Shown in pieces: positions 9,077 through 17,376 of a DNA stretch of 64,000 bases (positions are counted from its first letter, which is position 1; each line of letters starts with the position of its first letter). This DNA comes from an uncultured Opitutia bacterium. Lineage in GTDB: Bacteria > Verrucomicrobiota > Verrucomicrobiia > Opitutales > Opitutaceae. The stretch spans positions 1-64,000 of the forward strand of contig CAIPAH010000009.1 of NCBI GenBank assembly GCA_903862955.1, in the 5' to 3' direction. Under the pieces are notes generated by a model, which was given only the letters and a program-made list of their open reading frames with translations, made no database searches and was not told the origin of the DNA. The position numbers and the translations under genes were made by a program.

Positions 9077-9192
9077 CTAAGCGACAAGCTTTAAGCTGTA
9101 AGCCCAACCCAGATCCCGTCCTCCAAGCGACACCACCGCTTCGAGCCTCCCCCACCATGTCCTAGCTTAGCGCTTATCGCTTACGGCTTATT
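9077..9192. repeat. Imperfect inverted repeat built of TAAGC words
   Basis: TAAGCGACAAGCTTTAAGC, followed by TGTAAGC on the left, is mirrored by GCTTAGCGCTTATCGCTTAC, followed by GGCTTA on the right. It fills the gap between the ATPase and the first permease. It is one of four different repeat families occupying the successive junctions of the permease array. Confidence 0.65.
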
Positions 9193-9204
9193 GCTCCCAA
9201 TCAC

Positions 9205-11802
9205 ATGTTCTCCGACTTCAAATTCGCCTGGCGCACGCTCGCCAAAACCCCCGGCTTCACCGCCGCCGCCGTCACCGTGCTCGCCCTCGGCATCGGCGCC
9301 AACACCGCCGTCTTCAGCCTGGTCCATGCGATGCTCTTCGCCCCGCCGTCTTACACCCAGCCCGCGCAGATTGTGCAGGTGTATTCGCAGGACACGAAAA
9401 ATCCCAAGAGTTACCGGGGCTTTTCCTATCCGACCTACCAGGACATCCGCGGCAAGAATTCCGTCTTCACCGCCGCCATGGCGTTTAACCTCGCGATGGT
9501 CGGCGTGGGTGAAAAGGACAACACCCGCCGCGTTTTCGCCACGATCGCCAGCTCCAATTATTTTTCGGTGCTCGGCGTGCTCCCGGCCCAGGGCCGGAGT
9601 TTCCTGCCCGAGGAGGAAACCCCGGACCGCAACACGCCCGTCGTGATCGTCAGCCACAGTTTCTGGAAAAAGCATGGCAGCGATCCCGCTTTCCTTGGCT
9701 CCCAACTCACTGTCAACGGCCGCCTCTACACGGTCGTGGGCATCATGCCCGAGGGCTTCACCGGCACGATGAATCTATTTTCCTGCGAGGTCTGGCTGCC
9801 GCTCGGGGTTTACAACCAGGTCGCGGATAATTTTGCCTCGGACAATCGCAACGCGCTGGGCGATCGGACCGGCACGCAACTCCTGGTCATCGGCCGGCTC
9901 AAGCCCGGCCTCACACCCGCCACCGCCGAGCCCGCGATGAAAACCCTCGCGGCCAACCTGGAGCAGCAGTTTCCCGTCGAGCAGAAAAACCAAACCTTCC
10001 AGCTGGCTCACTTGTCCCGTTTTGGCACGAGTGACGCGCCCCATGCCGACGATGAAGGCGAGATGGCCATGCTGGGCACGTTGCTCCTCGGCATGGCGGG
10101 CGTCGTGCTGCTCGTCGCCTGTCTCAACCTCGCCAACATGCTGCTGGCCCGCGGCACCGCGCGCCGCAAGGAGATCGCCGTGCGGCTCGCCCTCGGCGCC
10201 AGCCGCTGGCGCATTCTCCGCCAGCTGCTGAGCGAGGGCTTCCTGCTTTCCTTGATGGGCGGCGCCGTCGGTTTCATCGCCGCCCTCTGGTCCGCCGACC
10301 TGCTGGTGGCCTCGCTCGGCCGGCACATGCCGATCGACATGGTTTTCCAGGGCGGCCCGCAGCCGGTGCTGTTCGCCGCCACGTTCGGATTCTGCGTGTT
10401 CGGCACGATCGCGTTTGGCCTGCTCCCGGCGCTCAAACTTTCCCGCGGCGATGTGCTCGCCGATCTCAAGGAGCACGCCGGCGAGGACACCGGCCGCCGC
10501 CGCTGGCGCTGGCTGCCGCGCTATCCGCTCGTGGTCGCGCAGATCGCGCTCTCCCTCGCGCTGCTCACTGCGGCCACGCTGTTCATCCGGGGCGCGGGCA
10601 AGGCGGCCATGGTGGACACCGGCCTGAAGACCGAGCGCGATTTCATTCTCGAGGTCGACGCCACCCTCGGCGGGCGCACCGAAGCCCAATCCCGCATCCT
10701 CTACAGCACGCTGGAGTCGCGACTCACCGTCCTCCCCGGCGTCCAGAGCGCCAGCATCGCATCGACCGTGCCGTTTGGCATGATCACGCTCGACCGCCGC
10801 GTCCAGCGCGCCGGCCGCCGTCCAGGCCCGGATGAAAAGCCCGCCACCGCCGCCGAGGGCCTGGCGTTCAACGCTTATTACAACAGCGTCGGCGCCGACT
10901 ATTTTCGCACGGTCGGCCTGCCGTTGCTCCGCGGCCGCGACTTCACGGCGGTCGAAGCCACATCTGAGAAAGCGCCAGCCGTCGCCATTATCGACGAGGC
11001 GCTGGCCAAAAAGCTCTGGCCCGAAGGCAATGCGCTCGGCCAGCGAATCCAGTTCGCCAAGGCCAACGCTCCCGTGGCCAAAGGCGGGGGCACGAAGGGC
11101 GTCAGCATGAGTTCCGACGATGCCGGCGCCGTCAAAACGGACGACACCATCGAGATCATCGGCATCGCTCCGGTCGTCCGCACCGACCTCTTTCAAAAGG
11201 AAAACGGCTCCGCGATCTACTTTCCGTTCGCGCAGGGCTTTCAGGGCAACGTCTTCTTCCACGTCAAATTCGCCTCACTCGCGCCCGCCCAGGAAGCGGC
11301 GGCCGCCGAGCAGATCCGCCGCACCGTGCGCGAAGTCGACGCCACGCTCCCCATTTTGTCGCTGCGCACGTTTGCCCAACACCTCGACGCGAACGTTGAT
11401 CTCTGGCTCGTCCGCGCCGGCGCCGCGCTGTTCTCCGTCTTCGGCGGCCTCGCCCTCGGCCTCGCGGTGGTCGGCGTGTATGGCGTGAAGGCCTACGCCG
11501 TCGCCCGCCGCACGCGCGAGATCGGCATCCGCATGGCCCTCGGTGCCGAGCCCTCGGCGGTCCTGTGGATGATTCTCCGCGAAGCCGCGCTCATGCTCAC
11601 CAGCGGCATCGTCCTCGGCCTGCTGCTCGCGCTCGCCACCGGCAAACTCGTGAGCGGCTTGCTCTACGAAGTCGGCGCGCTCGATCCCGTGGCGTTCACC
11701 GTCGCGCCCCTCGTTCTCGCCGCCGCCGCCTTCCTCGCGTGTTACCTACCCGCCCGTCGCGCCACGAAGATCAGCCCGGTCATGGCGCTGAGAACCGAGT
11801 AG
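9205..11802 (+). CDS. ADOP-type double FtsX/MacB permease 1
   Basis: 865 residues, about twice an ordinary MacB permease. The N terminus (FKFAWRTLAKTPGFTAAAVTV) enters a first membrane helix (about 20-45), then a large periplasmic MacB_PCD domain. Three helices of the first FtsX domain follow (about 290-420, with LARGTARRKEIAVRLALGAS), a helix near 440-465, a second periplasmic domain and a final FtsX domain (about 735-865, with RRTREIGIRMALGAEPSAVL). This is the layout of the ADOP family (TIGR03434, Acidobacteria-type duplicated permeases). Substrate is unknown; MacB relatives export peptides, lipoproteins or macrolides by mechanotransmission. It has a Gly/Lys-rich insertion near residues 625-640 that the other four lack. 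Confidence 0.92.
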   Translation: MFSDFKFAWRTLAKTPGFTAAAVTVLALGIGANTAVFSLVHAMLFAPPSYTQPAQIVQVYSQDTKNPKSYRGFSYPTYQDIRGKNSVFTAAMAFNLAMVGVGEKDNTRRVFATIASSNYFSVLGVLPAQGRSFLPEEETPDRNTPVVIVSHSFWKKHGSDPAFLGSQLTVNGRLYTVVGIMPEGFTGTMNLFSCEVWLPLGVYNQVADNFASDNRNALGDRTGTQLLVIGRLKPGLTPATAEPAMKTLAANLEQQFPVEQKNQTFQLAHLSRFGTSDAPHADDEGEMAMLGTLLLGMAGVVLLVACLNLANMLLARGTARRKEIAVRLALGASRWRILRQLLSEGFLLSLMGGAVGFIAALWSADLLVASLGRHMPIDMVFQGGPQPVLFAATFGFCVFGTIAFGLLPALKLSRGDVLADLKEHAGEDTGRRRWRWLPRYPLVVAQIALSLALLTAATLFIRGAGKAAMVDTGLKTERDFILEVDATLGGRTEAQSRILYSTLESRLTVLPGVQSASIASTVPFGMITLDRRVQRAGRRPGPDEKPATAAEGLAFNAYYNSVGADYFRTVGLPLLRGRDFTAVEATSEKAPAVAIIDEALAKKLWPEGNALGQRIQFAKANAPVAKGGGTKGVSMSSDDAGAVKTDDTIEIIGIAPVVRTDLFQKENGSAIYFPFAQGFQGNVFFHVKFASLAPAQEAAAAEQIRRTVREVDATLPILSLRTFAQHLDANVDLWLVRAGAALFSVFGGLALGLAVVGVYGVKAYAVARRTREIGIRMALGAEPSAVLWMILREAALMLTSGIVLGLLLALATGKLVSGLLYEVGALDPVAFTVAPLVLAAAAFLACYLPARRATKISPVMALRTE

Positions 11803-11808
11803 CCCGCA

Positions 11809-11896
11809 GCGATCAGCGCTCAGCCTTCAGCTCTTTATCCACCCGGTTCATCTCATTACCGCCGACAGCTGATAGCTGACCGCTGAAAGCTGAAAG
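11809..11896. repeat. Inverted repeat (GATCAGCGCTCAGC / GCTGATAGCTGACCGCTGA)
   Basis: The left arm GCGATCAGCGCTCAGCCTTC and the right arm GACAGCTGATAGCTGACCGC, followed by TGAAAGC, mirror each other across the gap between permeases 1 and 2. The same 'gatcagcggtcagc' words recur near 22280-22318, at 26281-26428 and, translated, inside metH at 43829-43857. Confidence 0.75.
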
Positions 11897-11905
11897 CCTG
11901 CCAAA

Positions 11906-14440
11906 ATGATCTCCAGTATTCTGCAAGACCTCCGCATCGGCTTCCGCGTCCTGCTCAAGGAAAAGTCCTTCTGCCTCCTCGCCGTCTTCGTCCTCGCCCT
12001 CGGCATCGGCGGCGTCACCACGATGTTCAGCGTGATCAACGGCACGATGCTGCGCGGATTCTCGTATCCCAACGCCGACCGCCTCGCCGGCGTGCAGGTC
12101 ATCGACGTCACCCAGAAGAACGCCAACGTGAATGGCTTCGGCAGCCAGATCTTCACGCTCGATTACGAGGCCATCCGGGAGCAGCAGAAGTCCTTCGACC
12201 TCCTCGCCGCCTACATCAACGGCGCCACCGTCAACGTCACCTTCAACGGCGTGCCCCAGCGCTACACCGGCGCCTACGTCTCGGCGGACTTCTTCCGCAT
12301 CCTCGGCGTCAGTCCCGTCCTCGGCCGGGACTTCGCCCCCGACGATGACAAGGCCGGCGCCGCCAAGGTCGCGCTCATCAGCACCCAGCTCTGGCAGCGC
12401 GACTTCGGCTCGTCGCCCGGCGTCGTCGGCAAGGCCATCCGCCTCAACGGCAAGTCCGCCACCATCATCGGCGTGATGCCCCCCGGCTTCTCCTTTCCGG
12501 TCAACGAGCAGATCTGGATTCCCCTCTACTGCGAATACCCGCCCTTCCCGCGCAACAGCCCCAACGCCCAGGGCGCCAACCCCGCCGTGCTCGGCCTGAT
12601 CAAGCGCGGCGTGCCCTTCGACCAGGCCACCGCCGAGGTCACCACCATCGCCCACCAGCTCGCGAAGGCGTTCCCCGACACCAACAAGAAATTCGACACC
12701 GCCCTCGTCGAGCCGCTCATCAAGACCTTCACGCCGCCGGCCCTCACCCAGTTGCTGTGGACCATGCTCGCCTGCTGCGTCGGCATCCTGCTCATCGCGT
12801 GCGTCAACGTGATGAACATGCAGTTCGCCCGCGCCGCCCTCCGCGCCAAGGAGCTCGCCGTCCGCTCGTCCCTCGGCGCCACGCGCTTTCGCCTCATCCG
12901 CCAGATGCTGACCGAGAGCCTCCTCCTCGCCAGCGTCGGCGCCCTCGCCGGCATCGGCGTCGCCTACTGGGCCACCGACTGGCTCAACGCCCTCACGCAC
13001 GCCCAGGCCAACCCGATCCCGTCCTACATCACCTTCGACATCGACCGCTCCGTCCTTTTCTTCGTCGTCGGCTCCGCCGTGCTCGCCGCGCTCGCGTCCG
13101 GGCTGATCCCCGCGTGGATCTCCTCCCGCGCCTCCGCCGTCGAGGCGCTCAAGGAGTCCGGCCGCGGCAACACCGGGCGCGCCATCGGCGTGATCACCCG
13201 CGGACTCGTCGTGTTCCAGATCTTCATCACCTGCATCCTGCTCATCGCCTCCCTGCTCCAGCTCCAGTCCATCCTCCGCCAGCAGCGCGTCGATTACGGC
13301 TACGACACGGACGGCCTGCTCGCCGCACGAATGGCGCTGATGGACGGCGACTATCCGACGCCCGAGGCGCGGAAGCTGTTTTTCGACCGCCTCATGCGCG
13401 AACTGCGCGCCAGCCCCGACTTCGAAAACGCCGCGCTGACGAACCGGTTCCGCATGACCTTCTCCGGCAATGGCAAGATCGAGATCGAGGGCCGCGCCTA
13501 CAAGACCGACGACAGCGACCGCCCGCTCGCCAACTTCGAGCAGGTCAGCGAGGGCTACTTCGACACGCTCGGCGCGAAGATCCGCGAGGGACGCGATTTC
13601 AACCTCGACGACACCGACATGAAATTGCCCGTCGCGATCGTCAACGCCGCCTTCGCGAAGAAATACTACGGCACGGAGAGCGCGCTCGGCCGGCGCTTCC
13701 GGACCGTGGGCAACAACGGCCAGCTCTTCGGCCCCTGGCGCACGATCATCGGCGTGGTTTCGACCGTGCGGATGCCGGCGCCCTTCAACCAGCCCAACGT
13801 CGACGCCACGGGTTTCTACGTGCCGTATTTCTCCTCGACGTTCGGCCCCGTCCAGCCCGGCCCCGTCTCGCAGCAGTTCGCCACCGTCATCGCCCGCCCG
13901 CGCGGCGCCGCCGGCCCCGCCCGCGCCCACGCCGTCTCGGCGTCCCTCCAGCGCACCGTCAACCAGGTCGACGCCAACCTGCCGCTCTATTTCGTGGGCA
14001 CACCGCGCGAAAACCAGGACACGTTCCTCGCGCAAAACCGGATCGTCGCCGCGATGTTCTCCATCTTCGGCGCCGTCGCGATCATCCTCTCCGCGGTCGG
14101 CCTCTACGGCGTCATGAGCTTCTCCGTCAACCAGCGTACGCAGGAGTTCGGCATCCGCATGGCGCTCGGCGCCGACACGAACCGCATCCTCCAAATGGTG
14201 CTCCGCCAGGGCGCAATCCAGCTCGCCATCGGCCTCGCACTGGGACTCGGACTCACCTTGCTCGCCACCTTTGCCTTCGGCGATGCCATCGCGAATTTCC
14301 TGTTCCAGATCAGCCCGCGCGACCCGCTCACCTACGCCGCCGTCGGCTTGCTGCTCACCGCCGTCGCCCTCATCTCCACCCTCGTCCCCGCCCGCCGCGC
14401 CACCCTCGTGGACCCGATGATCGCGCTGCGTGCGGAGTGA
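11906..14440 (+). CDS. ADOP-type double FtsX/MacB permease 2
   Basis: 844 residues with the same two-unit plan: first helix in SFCLLAVFVLALGIGGVTTM, a periplasmic MacB_PCD domain, an FtsX domain with ALRAKELAVRSSLGATRFRL, a central helix (RGLVVFQIFITCILLIASLL), a second periplasmic domain, and a terminal FtsX domain with NQRTQEFGIRMALGADTNRI. It is much more similar to the next protein than to the other three. Both share IGFRVL-KEKSFC at the N terminus, ESGRGNTGR before the central helix and VDPNLPLYFV/VDANLPLYFV near the end. I infer a tandem duplication of these two. Substrate unknown. Confidence 0.92.
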   Translation: MISSILQDLRIGFRVLLKEKSFCLLAVFVLALGIGGVTTMFSVINGTMLRGFSYPNADRLAGVQVIDVTQKNANVNGFGSQIFTLDYEAIREQQKSFDLLAAYINGATVNVTFNGVPQRYTGAYVSADFFRILGVSPVLGRDFAPDDDKAGAAKVALISTQLWQRDFGSSPGVVGKAIRLNGKSATIIGVMPPGFSFPVNEQIWIPLYCEYPPFPRNSPNAQGANPAVLGLIKRGVPFDQATAEVTTIAHQLAKAFPDTNKKFDTALVEPLIKTFTPPALTQLLWTMLACCVGILLIACVNVMNMQFARAALRAKELAVRSSLGATRFRLIRQMLTESLLLASVGALAGIGVAYWATDWLNALTHAQANPIPSYITFDIDRSVLFFVVGSAVLAALASGLIPAWISSRASAVEALKESGRGNTGRAIGVITRGLVVFQIFITCILLIASLLQLQSILRQQRVDYGYDTDGLLAARMALMDGDYPTPEARKLFFDRLMRELRASPDFENAALTNRFRMTFSGNGKIEIEGRAYKTDDSDRPLANFEQVSEGYFDTLGAKIREGRDFNLDDTDMKLPVAIVNAAFAKKYYGTESALGRRFRTVGNNGQLFGPWRTIIGVVSTVRMPAPFNQPNVDATGFYVPYFSSTFGPVQPGPVSQQFATVIARPRGAAGPARAHAVSASLQRTVNQVDANLPLYFVGTPRENQDTFLAQNRIVAAMFSIFGAVAIILSAVGLYGVMSFSVNQRTQEFGIRMALGADTNRILQMVLRQGAIQLAIGLALGLGLTLLATFAFGDAIANFLFQISPRDPLTYAAVGLLLTAVALISTLVPARRATLVDPMIALRAE

Positions 14441-14450
14441 CCCGCAGCGA

Positions 14451-14534
14451 ATGCCTAATGACTAATGTCTACTGACGAATGAATTCCGAATCCCACTCAG
14501 TTTCCGAATCAGTAGGCATTAGCCATTAGTCATT
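14451..14534. repeat. Inverted repeat (GCCTAATGACTAATG / CATTAGCCATTAGTCATT)
   Basis: ATGCCTAATGACTAATGTCT and TCAGTAGGCATTAGCCATTA (continuing GTCATT) form an imperfect palindrome between permeases 2 and 3. The next junction (17054-17152) carries a second copy of the same family, consistent with duplication of a gene-plus-repeat unit. Confidence 0.75.
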
Positions 14535-14542
14535 CTCCCACC

Positions 14543-17059
14543 ATGTCCCTTCAAAATTTCGCCCAGGATGTCCGCGTCGGCTTCCGTGTGCTCGTGAAGG
14601 AGAAGAGCTTTTGCGCCCTCGCGGCCGGCGTGCTCGCCCTCGGCATCTGCGCCGTGGCCACCCAGTTCGCCGTGGTGGATGGCGTGCTCCTGCGCGGCGT
14701 GAACTTCAATCGCGCCGAGCAGCTGGTCGATGTGCAGCTCGTGGACCCGACGGATTTCTCCCCGGGCAATTTCAACTCGCGGATGACGACGACGGACTTC
14801 GCCGACCTCAAGGCGCAGCAGACGTCCTTCGACGCCTTCGTTGCCTACCTCAACGGCTCGACGATCAACATGACCTATCGCGGCGTCGCGCAACGCCTGC
14901 AGGGCGGCTACATCACCTACGATTTCTTCCGCGCCATCGGCGTCGCGCCCGCGCTCGGCCGCGACTTCACGCCGGAGGACGACCGCCCCGGGGTGGGCAA
15001 GAACATCATCCTCAGCGACGCGCTGTGGAAAAAGGACTTTGGCGGCGATCCCGGCGTCATTGGACAGGCCGTGCGCGTCAATGGCCGCGCCGGCACCGTC
15101 ATCGGCGTCATGCCGCCAAAATTCGCCTTCCCGCAGAACGAGGAGCTCTGGCTGCCGGTGAACACCGAATTCCCCGTCAAGCCGCGCAACGACCGGGGCA
15201 TCAACTTCGTCAGCGTCATCGGCCGGCTGAAACCCCACGTCACCCTCGAGCAGGCCAACGCGGAGATGACCACGCTCGCGCGGCGCTTCGCCAAGGAATT
15301 TCCCGAGAACAAGCAATTCAGCCTGGGCTACGTGCGGCCGCTCATCGACTCGTTCACCGGCCCGCAGATCCGCGGCCTGCTCTACGTGATGCTGGCCTTC
15401 TGCGGCGGCGTGCTGCTCATCGCCTGCTTCAACGTCATGAACATGCAGTTCGCGCGCGCCACCCTGCGCGCGAAGGAACTCGCCATCCGCTCCTCCCTCG
15501 GTGCCACCCGCAGCCGGCTCATCTGCCAGATGCTCACCGAGAGCCTCCTGCTCTCATCTATCGGCTCCGTCGTCGGTGTCGCCCTGTCGTTCTGGAGCAT
15601 CGACTGGATCAACGCCACGTTCCGCGCCACCGCCCAGCCGCCACCGGCCTGGATGATCATCCGCCTCGACGCACCCGTGATCCTCTTCGTCGTCGGCGCC
15701 ACGATGCTCGCCGCCCTCCTCTCCGGCCTGCTGCCCGCCCTCATGGCTTCCCGCGCCAACGCCGCCGAGGTGCTCAAGGAGTCGGGTCGCGGCAACACCG
15801 GCCGCGTCATTGGAATCGTCACCAAGGGGCTCGTCATCCTGCAAATCCTCGTCACCTGCATCCTCCTCATCGGCTCCCTGCTTCAGGTCCAGTCCATCAT
15901 CCGGCAGCAGCATCTCGACTTCGGCTACGACACCTCGTCCCTCCTCAGCGCCCGCATGGGCCTGATGGAGGGCGACTACCCGACCAACGAGTCGCGCGTC
16001 GTCTTCTTCGAGAAACTCCTCCGCGAACTGCGCGCCAATTCCGCCATCGAGTCCGTCGCGTTCACCAACCGTTTCGAGATGGTCTTTTCCGGCAACGGCC
16101 CGATCGAGATCGAGGGCAAACAATACAAGGACGACAAGGACCGGCCCCTCGCGAACTTCGAGAATGTCACCGATGGCTACTTCGACACGCTGCACCAAAA
16201 GCTGCTCGAGGGGCGCGACTTCACGATGGACGACAACGACATGAAGCTGCCCGTGGCCATCGTGAACGCCACGTTCGCCCACCGGCACTATGGCAACGAA
16301 AGTCCGATCGGCCGCCGCTTCCGCCCCGTCGGCAACAACGGCACGCTCTTCGATCCCTGGCGCACCATCATTGGCGTCGTCTCAGACGTGCGCATGACCG
16401 GCGTCGGGAACAACAACAACCTCAAGCTCGACAATTCCGGCTACTACACGCCCTTCACCGGTTTCGTCTACGGCGACGGCAAGCCCGTCATCAATGGCCT
16501 GCAATTCGCCACCGTCATCGTCCGCCAGCGCGGCAACGCCCGGCCCGAGAGCTTCGATCCCGAGCTGCGCCGCGCGGTCAACCGCGTGGACCCCAACCTC
16601 CCGCTGTATTTCGTCGCCACGCCCCGCACCAACATGGATGGCTTCCTCAGCGGCAACCGGATCATCGCGAGCATGTTCACGATCTTCGGCGCCGTCGCGG
16701 TCTTCCTCTCCGCCGTCGGGCTCTACGGCGTCATGTCGTTTTCCGTCAACCAGCGCACCCAGGAATTCGGCATCCGCATGGCGCTCGGCGCCGACCAGCG
16801 CACGATCCTCGGCATGGTCATGCGCCAGGTCATCTGGCAGCTGGGCATCGGCCTGGTTGCTGGCCTCGGCCTTGCGCTCTCCGCCAGCCTGCTCTTCGCC
16901 GAGGGCCTCGTGAACGCCCTGCCCGAGGTCAGCCCGCACGACCCGCTCACCTACACCGCGGTCGCCCTGCTGCTGAGCGCCGTCTCCTTCCTTGCCGCCC
17001 TCGTCCCCGCCCGCCGCGCCACCCGAGTGGACCCCATGGTCGCGCTGCGCGCGGAATGA
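14543..17059 (+). CDS. ADOP-type double FtsX/MacB permease 3
   Basis: 838 residues and closely related to permease 2 (see above). It starts MSLQNFAQDVRVGFRVLVKE, with the first helix in FCALAAGVLALGICAVATQF. The first FtsX domain carries ATLRAKELAIRSSLGATRSRL, the central helix GLVILQILVTCILLIGSLL, and the terminal FtsX domain NQRTQEFGIRMALGADQRTI. Catalytic residues are not expected in this family, so integrity is judged from length and complete domain order, both normal. No ATPase domain is present; it depends on a separate ATPase such as that at 8.4 kb. Substrate unknown. Confidence 0.92.
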   Translation: MSLQNFAQDVRVGFRVLVKEKSFCALAAGVLALGICAVATQFAVVDGVLLRGVNFNRAEQLVDVQLVDPTDFSPGNFNSRMTTTDFADLKAQQTSFDAFVAYLNGSTINMTYRGVAQRLQGGYITYDFFRAIGVAPALGRDFTPEDDRPGVGKNIILSDALWKKDFGGDPGVIGQAVRVNGRAGTVIGVMPPKFAFPQNEELWLPVNTEFPVKPRNDRGINFVSVIGRLKPHVTLEQANAEMTTLARRFAKEFPENKQFSLGYVRPLIDSFTGPQIRGLLYVMLAFCGGVLLIACFNVMNMQFARATLRAKELAIRSSLGATRSRLICQMLTESLLLSSIGSVVGVALSFWSIDWINATFRATAQPPPAWMIIRLDAPVILFVVGATMLAALLSGLLPALMASRANAAEVLKESGRGNTGRVIGIVTKGLVILQILVTCILLIGSLLQVQSIIRQQHLDFGYDTSSLLSARMGLMEGDYPTNESRVVFFEKLLRELRANSAIESVAFTNRFEMVFSGNGPIEIEGKQYKDDKDRPLANFENVTDGYFDTLHQKLLEGRDFTMDDNDMKLPVAIVNATFAHRHYGNESPIGRRFRPVGNNGTLFDPWRTIIGVVSDVRMTGVGNNNNLKLDNSGYYTPFTGFVYGDGKPVINGLQFATVIVRQRGNARPESFDPELRRAVNRVDPNLPLYFVATPRTNMDGFLSGNRIIASMFTIFGAVAVFLSAVGLYGVMSFSVNQRTQEFGIRMALGADQRTILGMVMRQVIWQLGIGLVAGLGLALSASLLFAEGLVNALPEVSPHDPLTYTAVALLLSAVSFLAALVPARRATRVDPMVALRAE

Positions 17060-17152
17060 CTAAGGCCTGATGCCTAATGACGAATGCATGCCTCACACGG
17101 CGCCATCGCTCTTCGCCTCCGACATTAGTCATTAGGCCTTGGTCATTCGTCA
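17054..17152. repeat. Second copy of the CTAATGAC / GTCATTAG inverted repeat
   Basis: AATGACTAAGGCCTGATGCC (continuing TAATGACG) is mirrored by CATTAGTCATTAGGCCTTGG (continuing TCATTCGTCATT). It overlaps the last bases of permease 3 and ends before the sigma-54 promoter of permease 4. Confidence 0.75.
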
Positions 17153-17278
17153 TTCTCGAAGAACCGTCCCAATCACGGGAAAGTCCCGTTTCGTTTCCGG
17201 GCGGCCCTTCGTCGTACGCTTCAGCGCAGTAAATTTTAACCCGCTTTCCTGCAGCGGTTAATAAATTCCTAGTGCAGC

Positions 17279-17295
17279 CGGGCACGAGCCGTGCA
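17279..17295 (+). promoter_or_regulatory. Sigma-54 (-24/-12) promoter
   Basis: CGGGCACGAGCCGTGCA has GG (17281-17282) and GC (17293-17294) exactly ten bases apart; only the base before GG departs from TTGGCACG. A TTAACC...GGTTAA dyad lies at about 17236-17261 and could bind the activator. Transcription near 17306 would give permease 4 its own start inside the array. Confidence 0.75.
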
Positions 17296-17376
17296 ATCAC
17301 CGGCCCGCCGAGCGCCCTCCTCTCCGACGCGCCCCACTTCCGGCTTCCATCAATCGAAATTGCCCATCGAAAATTC

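Noticed and set aside
11813-14194. Very long open frames on the minus strand opposite the permeases
   Set aside because: They are antisense to well-supported genes and have the Glu/Gly/Arg-rich composition expected from reading GC-rich genes backwards.
17272-17376. Extended N terminus of permease 4
   Set aside because: The extension overlaps the sigma-54 promoter, and MKLALRSLLKTPGFT at 17377 matches the usual start of the family.
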